From: Diplosphaera chodatii
Taxonomy: Eukaryota; Chlorophyta; Trebouxiophyceae; Prasiolales; Stichococcaceae
NCBI GenBank assembly: GCA_032358165.1
Contig: JAALGY010000043.1
Location: 1,798,001 to 1,862,000, forward strand
Length of the DNA stretch: 64,000 nucleotides
Direction: 5' to 3'
A program made the position numbers and the translations under genes. Within the stretch, counting starts at the first letter, position 1; each line of letters starts with the position of its first letter. This document shows, in pieces, positions 11,007-21,700 of this stretch. The notes beneath the pieces were generated by a model. The model saw only the letters and a list, made by a program, of their open reading frames with translations. It searched no databases and was not told the DNA's origin.

Positions 11007-14000
11007 CTACTCCTGTTCTTCAGCAACGTCTGCCAACGCTGCATCTGCCGCAGCCGCATCACCAGGTGCGCCTGCATCGTTGCCAGCAGCGTCTGCGTCT
11101 GCTGCACCATCAGCCACGTCTGCAACCCCTTCATTGGGTGCGCCCACTTCAGCAGGGGCTGCTTCGCCACCGGCAGCAGCTGCAGCATGCTCAGCGTCCC
11201 ACTCATCTTCAGACGCATTGTCGCTTTCCTCGCCAGCTTCCACCAGCATCATCTGCAACGCAGCAGTTGACGACCGTTGATGTTTGTGAGGTGGCGCAAC
11301 AGATTAAAATGCGTACAACCACTTCGGCATCAACGTTGCTGAGTTGCTCTGACTGTGCAGCGAAGCTACCATTTGGTCTCACCTCCCACTCCTCGCCATT
11401 TAGGTCGTCAAACTCGTCCTGCAGGCACACCAGCACGTCCGATTGCTGGCATCCAGAGAATACGCATGCAGGAACATGCGACATTCACATGCAGCACACC
11501 CACGTGCGCGCCAGAACACAGAGCTGCAGGCGGTGGCGCACCTCTGTGTCGGTCAGCACGAGTTCCCAGTACCCTTCGGGCGCCCGCGTGTGGCTGACGG
11601 CCAGCCTGGGCAGCGCCTTGCGCAGCGCCGCCACCGCCTCGTCCGACACGCTGCAGTCCATGACGTTCAGGACCGCCAGGCTGGTGACGCTTGCCAGGCT
11701 CTCCAGCGCCTGCGGACGGGAGTCGCCACAGGCCATGTGAGTGGAACATGCAGGGCGTCTGCAGGGGTGATGGGACACCATGTGGCGCAAAGGCAGAGCC
11801 AGGATGCTTCGGGTCAGTGCTGCAGACAGGCATGCAGGCGGGAAACGTGCACTCGTGTGCAGCGCTCTCACCGTGTCTGTGATATCGTCGCACGCCCCAC
11901 AGTCCAGGTCGGTGAGGTGCTGCAGCCCCGCGATGTGCACGACGCCTGCATCGCCGATGCCGATGCAGCCCTCCAGGGTCAGGCAGCTCAGCCGCTGGAA
12001 CGACAGCAGCGCTGACACGCCGTCATTGGAGATCTGCAGGGAGCAGTCGAGCGGGTACAGCATGGCAGTGCTACCGTGTGGAAGACCACATGTATACAGG
12101 CTGAGACAAACAGTACCACAACACGAGCAGGACCTACTGTTTGGGCACAAAGCTCACGACCTTTAGGTGGTTGTTTACCTCGGGGCTGTCGCTGAGGTCC
12201 AGTGCTGTCAGTTTGCTCAGCGGCCGCAGCGCCAGCAGGTCGAAGTCAGTCGCGTTGGAGCCACCAGCTCTGAGATCTTCCAGGTTGGTGAGTGACCCTG
12301 CGAGCGCCTCCGCCCAGCCCGCAAAGCCGAACCCATTGTTCGCAGCCTGCACAAGCAGTTGCTCTCAGTGCATGCATGAAGCCTGTGTGCAGCGCGTGCA
12401 CAACTACAGGCAGCCACACGCCAGCAGAGGCGGCCGATGCCGCCCGCAGGCTCTGCAAGAAAGCGGGGCCCGGGGCCGCACCCTGAGCGCCGCCTGGTCC
12501 CCCTCCTCGTGGGGCCCCTCGTGCTCGAGCTCCGTGCCCAGCCAGGAGACGTCCAGCCGCCGCAGCGAGGTCAGCGCCGAGACGCCCAGCGCCGCGCCCA
12601 CCGTCGACAGCCGCGCGCACCCCTCGACACTGCAGGGCACAGGAATGAATGACGTCATTGGACATCATTGTGCGTTGAGTGCATTGGCAGTGCAACACTG
12701 ACTGCGGAGAAACCTGCGCATGCAAGCACATTCTCCACTGAGGCTGGAGAAGTGTTGCAACTATGCAACGAATGTTCGCCCGGTTCTGAGTGAGCCAGTA
12801 CATTTTAATCGAATGGTGTCCCACTTGAGGGCTGTGAGCGACGGTAGAGGCGCCGCGAAGCCCAAGCCCTCCCGTGTCAGCTGCCCACAGTGCTGCAGGT
12901 TCAGCTCCTGCAGAGCCGAGAGCCCCGGCAGCCCCGCCTGCAGGGTACAAATGCAGGGTACAAGCAGACACTTCACCGGGCATTGAGGGCATATCTTGCA
13001 GAGCTCTGTTCTTGATGTTCGCTGGGGATGATTTGCTTGCATGTGAAGACGCAAACGTGATGCACGTTACAATAGCCTACGATGCAGACACAACATGACA
13101 GATGGCAACCCCCACCATGGAAGGGTCGTCCAGCTTTGGTAAGCGTGACAGGTCCAATGACGTCAGGGTGCGGGCAAACTGTGGGTCCTGGCCGAAGAGC
13201 TGCGCGAACAGACACCACGCTGAGAAACTAACCTAGATAGCGCGCAACTGTTGCTAATGTCGAGGAGACAGACGGACGGTTTGGACTGACTCAAACACTG
13301 AGGCGTCTGGCAGTATGCCTGCAAAGGAGCAGGCCTGCCGCATGGCTTACCAGCAGCGCGTCTGGTGTGAGCGCTGAGCACCCTGAGACGTTGAGCGAGC
13401 GCAGGTTCTCGAGCTCATAAGCCAGCTGCAAGTCCTCCAGCCCTGTGGCACAGCAACTGCCGGCTCGTTACACAATGCGCAGCTGAGTGCAGCTGTGGCA
13501 CAGCACAGCACGGCATGACATCGTTGCCACAAGGCTCAAAAGTCATCTCATTGCAACATGTGCATGGGAAAGCCCACCAAAGTATGGGTTGTTGGTCACT
13601 GACAAGTGCTCCAGCCGCTCAGCGGACGCAATGTAGATCCAGTAGCTACTCTCACGCGGCGGAAACAGGCGCGGGCAGTCGTCGAGCACCAGGTCTCTGT
13701 AGTAGCAGGTGCCAATGACAGGTACTGAGTGCGCATATCACCGATGCCGACCATCTGGCCGCTAGACTGCAGAGCGTCCATCTCCACGCGGTGATGCTAA
13801 ACATGATTCAGCATCACTGAGATAGCTGACCACAGCATATGGTCTTGGTGCAGCTGGTGAGACGGCTCACTTGATGGTTGTGTGGTGCTCAATGTCGCGC
13901 AGCCAGGCGCCAGTCAGGCGCGTGCAGCCGCTGACGTCAATGCTCTGCAGGATGGGGAAGCGCTGCAGCAGCGATGACAGCTGCGCATCCCGTATGGTGC

Positions 14001-14860
14001 GGGCAGGCCGCAGATGCGTCAACACCCGCCCGCTGACCGTGTCGTCAAACTGCAGACACAGGCATTGATCCCATTGGGGACTGGCAGCGTGAGAGAGCGT
14101 TGTTGCCTGGCAGCATGCTCGACTGCACAAGACACCCACTGGTCCACCATTGCAGACTTGTGGTGGCTGTCAGGCTGTGGCTATCCATTTTGCCATGTAT
14201 TGCACACGCACACACAAGTGGCGCAAAAATGGCTGGTCGCCAACAACATGAAAGCCCACCACCCGGCGCCCTGCCGTTGCAGTTATGCGTTTGCCCGCCC
14301 ATGCGCACCTGGCGGCACACGAGGCGCAGGCGGGGCAGCTCGCGCTCCATGGCGGGCAGCTGGTTGAAGACGGCGGCCCACACGTCGCTGGGCATGTTGC
14401 GCAGCGCGCGCCGCCGCCGCGCCTTGCCCCCCTTCTTCGGCTTGACCTTGCGCCGCTTCGGCGCCGGCTCCTGCAGCCGAGCAGAAAGACCATCCTGTCT
14501 TGAAAGCGTCTTCCCGACAGCACAGCATTGTCGTCTACTTCAGGAGTGTGGTTGTGTGAACACTGCAGCAAGTCTTGCCGCGCTGATCAACATTCAAAAG
14601 CTTGACTACAGCAAGTGCAAGGTGACCGGAGGTCAAAGGTCCACCTCAATTTCATCGTGCGGCGCATCGGGGACCTGCCGCCTCGTGCGTCCGAATGAGC
14701 GAGCTGAGCGCTGCCCAGAAGCCGCCGCCTCGGCTGTGGACTGCCGTGTGGTCACCCTGTGCGACACGGGTGCGCTGTGGCGACGTGCGCCGCCGTGCCA
14801 GCCACCGCCCTCGCCGCCGCTGCCTGCGCCGGCACCGGACGGGCCGGCCTCATCCGCCAT
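11007..14860 (-). CDS. F-box/leucine-rich repeat protein with basic nuclear signal and acidic tail
   Basis: Likely substrate receptor of an SCF ubiquitin ligase, predicted to be nuclear. The start ATG at 14860 gives MADEAGPSGAGAGSGGEGGG, a disordered Gly/Ser-rich leader. The next coding block (about 14395-14475) carries PAPKRRKVKPKKGGK followed by ARRRRALRN, an SV40-like basic signal. It runs directly into the F-box: MPSDVWAAVFNQLPAMEREL then PRLRLVCRQVR (about 14310-14395). The rest are LRRs of the cysteine-containing/AMN1 type. Examples are LTLEGCIGIGDAGVVHIAGL and LTDLDCGACDDITDT (about 11880-11985) and SLAVLNVMDCSVSDEAVAAL (about 11625-11690). Near 13875-13960 the exon reads FPILQSIDVSGCTRLTGAWL. 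The C-terminus is an Ala/Asp/Glu-rich acidic tail (about 11007-11258) ending EEQE-stop. The target is unknown. Confidence 0.8.
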
Positions 14861-15380
14861 GGTGGCCGGTGCTGTGGCCGCTGCCGCTGTGCAGAGTTTT
14901 ACACGCTACGCCAGCCCACTCGTGATCTCCAACGATCTGGGTACGCTTCTGCACTTGTATAAACCGTGGCAGTTCGGCTGTGCGTGTGCCGCCTGCGCTC
15001 TGGAGCTTATCTACCTGGACAGTGGAAAGAGAGCATGACCGCGACAGCTCAAGCACAATGAGAACACGACCACACGACGACAGGCGTGTTGAAACGAGTC
15101 AAGCCTGGGTCAACTTGATCAATGCATGCTGGCTGCAGACCTGCAGACAACTTGGAGCTGTCGAAGCCACAACTTCAGCGCTGTCAGCTGAAGCAAGCCT
15201 TTTCCAGTTCCAGTGCTAAGGCGTCAAGGCCACATGCTGCAAACATATTGTGAGTGGTGTCAGCATCAATCAGCACTGGAAGCATGCAAAGCAGCGGACC
15301 TGACGAACCTGGCTCATGCTCGAGCCACATGCACTTTGCGCACAACAACATTTCTCTTTTTGCTGCAGCGATATGGCAGC
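14861..15380. promoter_or_regulatory. Divergent region between F-box and macro-domain genes, possibly with a 5' exon
   Basis: About 0.5 kb between opposite starts. The palindrome CCATGG at 14857-14862 puts an ATG on both strands. The plus-strand ORF from 14859 runs 60 codons (MVAGAVAAAAVQSFTRYASP...) to a stop at 15036-15038. A strong pyrimidine tract and TGCAG acceptor end at 15368, just upstream of the macro gene's first usable ATG. An upstream non-coding or coding exon of that gene is therefore likely somewhere here. Confidence 0.4.
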
Positions 15381-18272
15381 ATGCTACCTTGGCTGCGCCA
15401 CAGCACGACGCTGAGCTTGGGGCAGGTGATGGCGCCTCTCACCTCTGCTGCGTGCGGGGGCCGGCAAATGACTTTCAACGGCGGCTGGGGCTTACAGAAC
15501 GCGGGCCTGTGGCAGAGGGGCAGGCACACGTCTCTGGCAAGGGCGTCAGCAGCAGCCCCACAGCCGTTGGTCTATCAGATCACCGACACAACGCAGCTGC
15601 TGCTGCAGCGGGGCGACATCACGCTCTTTGAGGGCGACGCCATCGTTAACGCAGGTGCCCATATGTTTTGCTATACCAATCAGTGCATATGTGCCTGTAA
15701 TGTTCGTTCACACCGTGACGCACCATGGCCTCTGGCTCAGCGCATGCTGCGCCATTATGCAGTATGGCCCCATGCGCTGCCACGAGATAATTTCAATTTC
15801 ATCACCACTAATGCACGCTTCTGCAGCAAATGAGCGCATGTTGGGCGGTGGGGGCGTGGACGGCGCCATCCACCGGGCGGCTGGTCCGGAGCTGCGGGAG
15901 GCGTGCCGGGAGGTGCCCCAGGTGGCACCCGGCGTGCGCTGCCCCACCGGCCAAGCGCGCCTAACACCGTGAGTCGCCATCGCATTCTGAACAGCCTCGT
16001 TAGGGGGCATTTGATAGCCTAAGCAGCTTGGCCGGGCAAACTTTCATCATCATCCACTTGGGAATGGCCGCAGCAGTCTGTTGTTTTCTTTCCACTGCAG
16101 GGGTTTTGACCTCCCGGCCAGGGCGGTGATCCACACCGTGGGGCCGGTGTACGACAAAGACGAGGCGGACGAGTGCCGCGCCGAGCTTGCCAGCGCCTAC
16201 AGGGAGTGCCTGCACATTGCCAACGAGGAGGTGTGCCTCATGTCATGAGCAGGCAGCACCTAAGTGTACATGCAGTCCAAGGCTGCAAGTGTCCACTGTC
16301 AATGCGTCTCGGCCCACTGACTGCAGAAGCGCGTGTGTGACTTTTATGTGTATCCTGCTGCTTCTGCAATGCAGGGCATGAAGCGCATTGCCTTCCCCGC
16401 CATCAGCTGCGGCGTGTTCGGCTACCCCATCCCCAAGGCTGCGGAAGTGGCGTTCGAGGTGACCGCAATGCTTCAGCCAGACGCTCTAGACACAGCATGG
16501 CAGACAAGCTGCAGAGTGGGTGCTTGCAACAGCAGTTTCAACTTGAGTGCACGCCTGCTGTCCAAGCAGTCGAATAACCGTGTGCGTGTCCACTGCCAAA
16601 CTGCAGATGGTGAAGGGGCATGCGGGCGGCCTGAGGGAGGTGGCCTTCCTGCTGCACGACAAGCCGGCGTGGGACGGCTTCTGCCGTGTTGCTGCAGCGA
16701 CCGCAGGTGCTCGGCATCCCTACCTCACAGGGGCATCGCCCGCTGTGCGCGTGGCATCGTTTGATGCAGGGTGCAGCGGTTCTGTTGCAGACGCTGAAAG
16801 TCGCGGTGCCTGCTGCATGTCTAGGGCCGCGAGTGCCTTGGGAGAAGGATGGTGGCGTTGGGAGCAACTCAGACCAGACCATTGGCGTTGCAGCAAAGGG
16901 ACCCTGGCGATCGTCGGAGAATGGCAGCCCGGCCGGCAGGTGTGCTACAGAGCTGAACCCGACAAGCGCTTGTGAGGTGCCTTGTTCGGTTGCACATTCG
17001 ATACAGCGCATGTTGTTGCCTGCGACAAATGCCATAATGAAGACGTCAAGGACGATGTTCCATGTCGCAGCCCGCGTGCCGCTGGCAGGACCCCCAATGC
17101 GAGCCCCAAACGCAGACCCGAAAGCAGCCCAGATGGCAGTCCGAGAGCGACTGGCATGGCGGCAAACAGCAGCCCGCGCGGCACACGTGGCTTTTATGAC
17201 GTCAGAATGAATGCATCTGGCGGCTGCGCTACGACCGAAGCTTTGGGCGGCAGCCTCCTTGAGGACCTGTGGCCCAGCAGCAATACTGGCCGCAGGCTCG
17301 GCGGCACATCACGCTCGCGCAGCCGCTCACCTGTGTCCATTGAGTGCGCACAGACGGATTGCAGGGAAAACATGCCTGCTGGGGACACAGTTTGCTGTCG
17401 CTCTCGCACCGCAAGCTCCTTCCAGTCTGAACCAAGCAGTGCAGGGCGACCACAGCATCCACAGCAGTGCAAGCCGACATCTCGTTCTGCGCCTGCTGCA
17501 GGGAGGGCAGTCCCTCGGGCCAAGGCAGCCCGAACCGCAGCTGCTGCACGGCGGCGGTGCCAGCTGCAGCCGTTGCCACCCCCGCTGCTGCCCGCGACCT
17601 CATGGCCATGGGCGACGTGGGGCCAGCCGTCGCTGGCGGGCCGTTTGCCAGCCTGCAGGGTAGCGAGGACCAGGTATGGAGCATGATGTGCGCGTCCAGC
17701 TGGTCTAGACGAATGTGCCTTGGTACAGCGTCATGGCGGAGTGCCAGCAACCAGAAAGCCCACGGCGCTGTGTCTGACTATCCTGATGAACGAGCTGACA
17801 GCATCTTGACACCGTGCAGGCGGCAAATGTGGCCGACATGCAGCTGAACAGCACCGCCAGGACGGCCGAGCCGCCCACTGACGATACGCCCGGCTCCCCG
17901 AGTGTCTTTGCGCTTCTCGCCGTCGCGGCTCAGCGCGGAGCGGCAGCAAGCCGGCACCGGCCCACGCTGCAGACTGCAGCAAGAGCAGACGATGTGCGAC
18001 AGCCTTCTGCGGCAGGCGGCGGCCCGGCGCTGGAGCTCGCAGCACATGCAGATGGCGCAGCAGCGGAGACGGCGGCGGTGGCGCCCATGCTGCCTGGAGC
18101 CGCTGGCGAGCAGGGCGAGGAAGATGCTGCTGCAGGGGTGCTTGGCACGTATGAAGCCGCGGAGCATGTGGCTGAGCCTGGGGACGATTTGTCGGACAGG
18201 AACATCCAGGAAGTTGGAGACAGCGGCGTCGAAGAGCTGCCGGCGCAGAAGAAGCAGCGCCCCTCAGCATGA
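15381..18272 (+). CDS. Macro-domain (MacroD-type ADP-ribose hydrolase) protein with Ser/Pro/Arg-rich tail
   Basis: Predicted mono-ADP-ribosyl hydrolase or O-acetyl-ADP-ribose deacetylase. The N-terminal stretch [14 protein letters not shown] is hydrophobic and basic and may be a targeting peptide. The domain has [14 protein letters not shown] (about 15615-15655) and then, after an intron, [19 protein letters not shown] (about 15825-15885). It continues with [12 protein letters not shown] (about 16115-16150) and [20 protein letters not shown] (about 16384-16440). Together these are the MacroD/YmdB adenine-, ribose- and catalytic-loop motifs and all look intact. Downstream exons (about 17070-17675 and 17820-18272) encode [21 protein letters not shown] and an acidic/Ala-rich end with [10 protein letters not shown] before the stop at 18272. 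The reading frame across about 16700-17070 is ambiguous: a stop at 16973-16975 would end the macro protein there and make the tail a separate gene. The true start may be in an upstream exon because an acceptor ends at 15368. Confidence 0.78.
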
Positions 18273-18708
18273 GCATTGCCGAACGTGTAGTTCCTGTATA
18301 CCAGGTGACCATGCTTCACAGGCACTGTAGAGGTTGACGTGGTCACGACAGTCGAGCTTGCATACCGTGACGAACTGCTGATGGTTACCTTGAGTACGGG
18401 GTTACAGCAACTTCGGACGTGCTGGCTCCTTGAAATTGTATAGTAAGCTGCACAGCCGAGCAACTGTCGTAGCCAAAACAAACGGCTGACATTGTCAAGT
18501 CATGTACAAACGGTCTTGTCACCAGGCATCGATGTCAGTTTCAAACTCCCACTCCATGCACGAAGAAGCAGGTCTCGGACAAAGTCAGGTGAACCCCATA
18601 CCCCCTCAGTGCATTCAACTGCCGGTATCCCACACAGCCTGCGGACACAGCAACAACAGACACGGCCTGCGCGTCGATTGCGCACAGCAGCGCATCGACA
18701 CGAGCTGC
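18273..18708. other. Convergent intergenic region, macro gene and CLASP gene 3' ends
   Basis: About 436 bp between two convergent stop codons. A minus-strand TGTAA at 18402-18406 could end the CLASP transcript. No TGTAA was found for the plus-strand gene. Confidence 0.45.
18402..18406 (-). terminator. Candidate TGTAA polyadenylation signal of the CLASP gene
   Basis: TTACA on the plus strand is about 300 bp beyond the stop codon at 18709 in the transcript direction. Support is only the algal consensus and position. Confidence 0.28.
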
Positions 18709-21700
18709 CTATGCCGCTGCCACCCTGGCACGCTGCACATAGATCGCCACCAGTTTCGCTTGGCTAGGCGCCAGCGGCCGCAGCAGAGGCTCCGCACCGT
18801 CCCCCAGTTTCTGCAGAAATACAGGGATTCAGAATGCTCAAAAAGCGCAGCCGATTGTGCCCATCGTGCACACGAATGCATTGTCAGCAGTGGGCCACAA
18901 TCAGTGTCTGAGAAGGGTGTGCCCTTCGTGTTGCATCTGCATGGTGCTCACCAGGCACAGCTCGACGAGCGCCATGACGGCAGCCTTGCGAACGTCAGGC
19001 GTTGGGTGGCGGAAGGCGGAAAACAGCGGCGGCAGCAGCATGCCCCCGTGCTCCGCGGCCGCCGCCAGCGACGCCTCCGGCAGCGCGGTGATGGCGGCCT
19101 TGACACCCGCCAGTGCTGCCTGTGCAACAGTACATCGTGCATCAAACACCACGGGGTGCTGTCGTGTGTGGGCGGTGACCGACTCGCTTGCAAAGCAGGG
19201 TGAACGGCAGCTGAGCAGGCATCACAGGGCGTGAGCTCACACCTGTGTGGCGAGGACATCAGAGGCATCGGTGCCACAGGACAGCAGGCGAGGCGCGACA
19301 GCAGCCAGCAGCGCAGTCGGCGCTGCCGCTGCCAAGCTGGCCAGCTCCAGTGCAGCTTCCTGCTTGAGACGACACCATTCAGTGGGCAGACTGGTACATA
19401 CCAATCACAGCAGATGCTCAAAACTACGTCTGAAACGGACTCGGTCGTCTGCTGCCGGAACGCACCCGTCTGTCGGCGTCCGTTGTGCAGCCATCGAGCG
19501 CAGCCGCCGCGCGCTCCGCAATGCTGAGGCGGCTGGCGGCGGGTTGCAGCCGCGGCGCTGAGCTCGCTGCATTACTGACTGCGGGCGGCGGTGCCGTGGC
19601 GTGGGCGGCGCTGGGGGCGGGGGCGGTGCTCAACGATGTGTCCTGGCCAGCGACTGGCTTGTCGGCCGCGACAGCACCGTGATGCAGTGCGGCAGCCGCC
19701 TGCGCGTAGTGTGAAGGTCCCAACCGGGATGCTGGCAGCGGGGCGGCTGGTGCCGAGACCCGGGCCGGCGTCCTCGGCGGCTGGCGCCGCAGGCTGATCT
19801 GGTGGCCCTGCACCGACAGGCCCGGTGCGATGCTGCGGTCCTGCTCGCACGTGCCGGCACCAGCTGCGCCAGCACTGGCGACATCCTGTTCGGGCACAGT
19901 GCCTGCCTGAGCCGCTGCGCTGCCGCTGGCCGCCTCTGGCGGGCTGGCCGCCGTGGCGAGCTGGGTCAGCAGCCCGGACTTGAGCGCCTGCGGGTGGCAT
20001 GTTCAAGTCGCTCGAGGACCTTGCTACGGACGTTGGCAAATGAGCGTCAAGCAGGCCGCCTTCACGTACAGCCAGAGAGCAAAGACAGTGCTTTGCCGAC
20101 ATGCACTCGTTTCTGCGCACCTGGGCGGTGTGGCCGGTGGGCGTCAGCACCGCGGGCTGCGCCCAGGGCGGGGGGCTCAGCTGCTGCGCCGCCAGGCCCC
20201 GCAGCCGCCCCGCGGGCAGCCTGCTGGACGGCGCTGTGCTGGCGGGCAGGTCGCTCAGCGGCTGCTCCACGTCTGCCACCGCGCTGGCCAAAACATCTGT
20301 CATCGGTTCAGCCTCTTGAGGCGGCTGCTGCTGCTGCTGCTCAGACTCCTGCAGCTGCGCCTGCTGGTGAGGCCGCGTGCAGGCCTCTGCGCCAGGCGCG
20401 GCTGAACGGCCGAAGCTGTGGACGACAGGCTCGCACGGCAGCACCGCCGTGATGCTCTGGCCGCCAGCTCCATGGCTGCTGGGCGCAGCTTCATTGGTGT
20501 GGAGGCCCATGCCCTCGCTGCCACCACCGCCTGCTGCGGGGTGCCTCGCGGCCAAATGCGCGGCCAGCGCCCTGTCAAACGGCGACGCCGCATCCGGCTC
20601 CAGCTGCGCCGCTATGCAGGCGACCGGCGCAGCCGGGAGACCAGCCGGCCCCTGCTCCCCTGCTGACGACGCAGCGGCTGCTGGACCCGCTGCAGTGGCC
20701 GCCGCCGCCGCTGCACCGCCGCTGCCGCTGCAGTCCACACGGGCCCCGCCGTCTTCGCTGGCGTCCGCAGCCCGGGCGGGCCGCGCCGGCAGCTGCGGCG
20801 GCGTGCCGGGGACGGCGGCAACGGCGGTGGCGGGGCCGGCAGGCGAGGGCGGAGGCGACGCCTTTGCGGCTGCAGCCGGCGGAGGCGGGCTGGGTGTGCT
20901 GGCGGCCTCCCGTAGCTGGTGCATGTCGGTATGCGGTGGAATGTCCCCGGGGCTGTGCTGCGGCGCAGTGTCAGGGCCCCCTGACGTGCAGGGCGGCAGC
21001 GCCGGCTGCTGCGGCGGCTGCGTCGGACTGACCTGCGCCGGCGGGCAGCAGCTGCTTCCGCACTGCGCTTGGGTCGTCAGGCTGTCAGGAGCAGGGGTGG
21101 CTGCTGTGCCGCGGGGCGCCGCTGCCGCCAGCGCAGCTGCGGCGGCGGCGCGGATGTCGGGATGCTTGTCGTCTGCACGGAGGGCAGGCTGGCATGGTAT
21201 TTTGCACAGCTCTGGTGCGCAGGGTGGCATCGAAGGTGGCGGTTGGCAGCATTTAGGCTGTGGTTGGAAACATCAGAGGTGCAACCTTGATCACGGTGTG
21301 TGTCAGCAAGTATCTTTTGATACCTGCCAGCGGGGTGATGCGCCGCAGCCACGCCCGCATCGCCCGGCTGCCAGGGGCGCTGCCGTCGTTGCTGGCACCC
21401 ATGCTGCCGCCGCCCCCGGCCGGCTGCTGCGCCAGCCGCGGGGCCAGCTGCTGGGAGAAGAAGTCCAGGACGGCGCACCGGCCCCGGGCGCCGCCGCGCA
21501 CCGCCAGCACCGCCGCGGCGCAGCCCGCCAGCAGCAGCTCGGGGTCAAACGAGGCGGCGGCGTCTGCAGGCCAGCGGCTGGCGGTGTTTAGCAGGGCACA
21601 CGCATGCTGGTAGCGGAGTGTCTGATTGAGGGAAGTCTACTAGCACAGACTGCAGACATGCTAAACCCTGCTCTTCTGGGCAAGGCGCAGTAAAACAGGT

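Noticed and set aside
10784..11740. 318-codon Leu/Gln/His-rich plus-strand open frame
   Set aside because: It is antisense to the acidic tail and LRR exons of the F-box gene and has no family signature.
11508..11893. Extra minus-strand open frame near the LRR exons of the F-box gene
   Set aside because: It is a shifted frame of the LRR exon plus intron sequence; no independent start or domain.
20377..21591. 404-codon open frame on the plus strand
   Set aside because: It is antisense to the GC-rich linker exons of CLASP, is low complexity and matches no family. Stop codons are rare in this composition.
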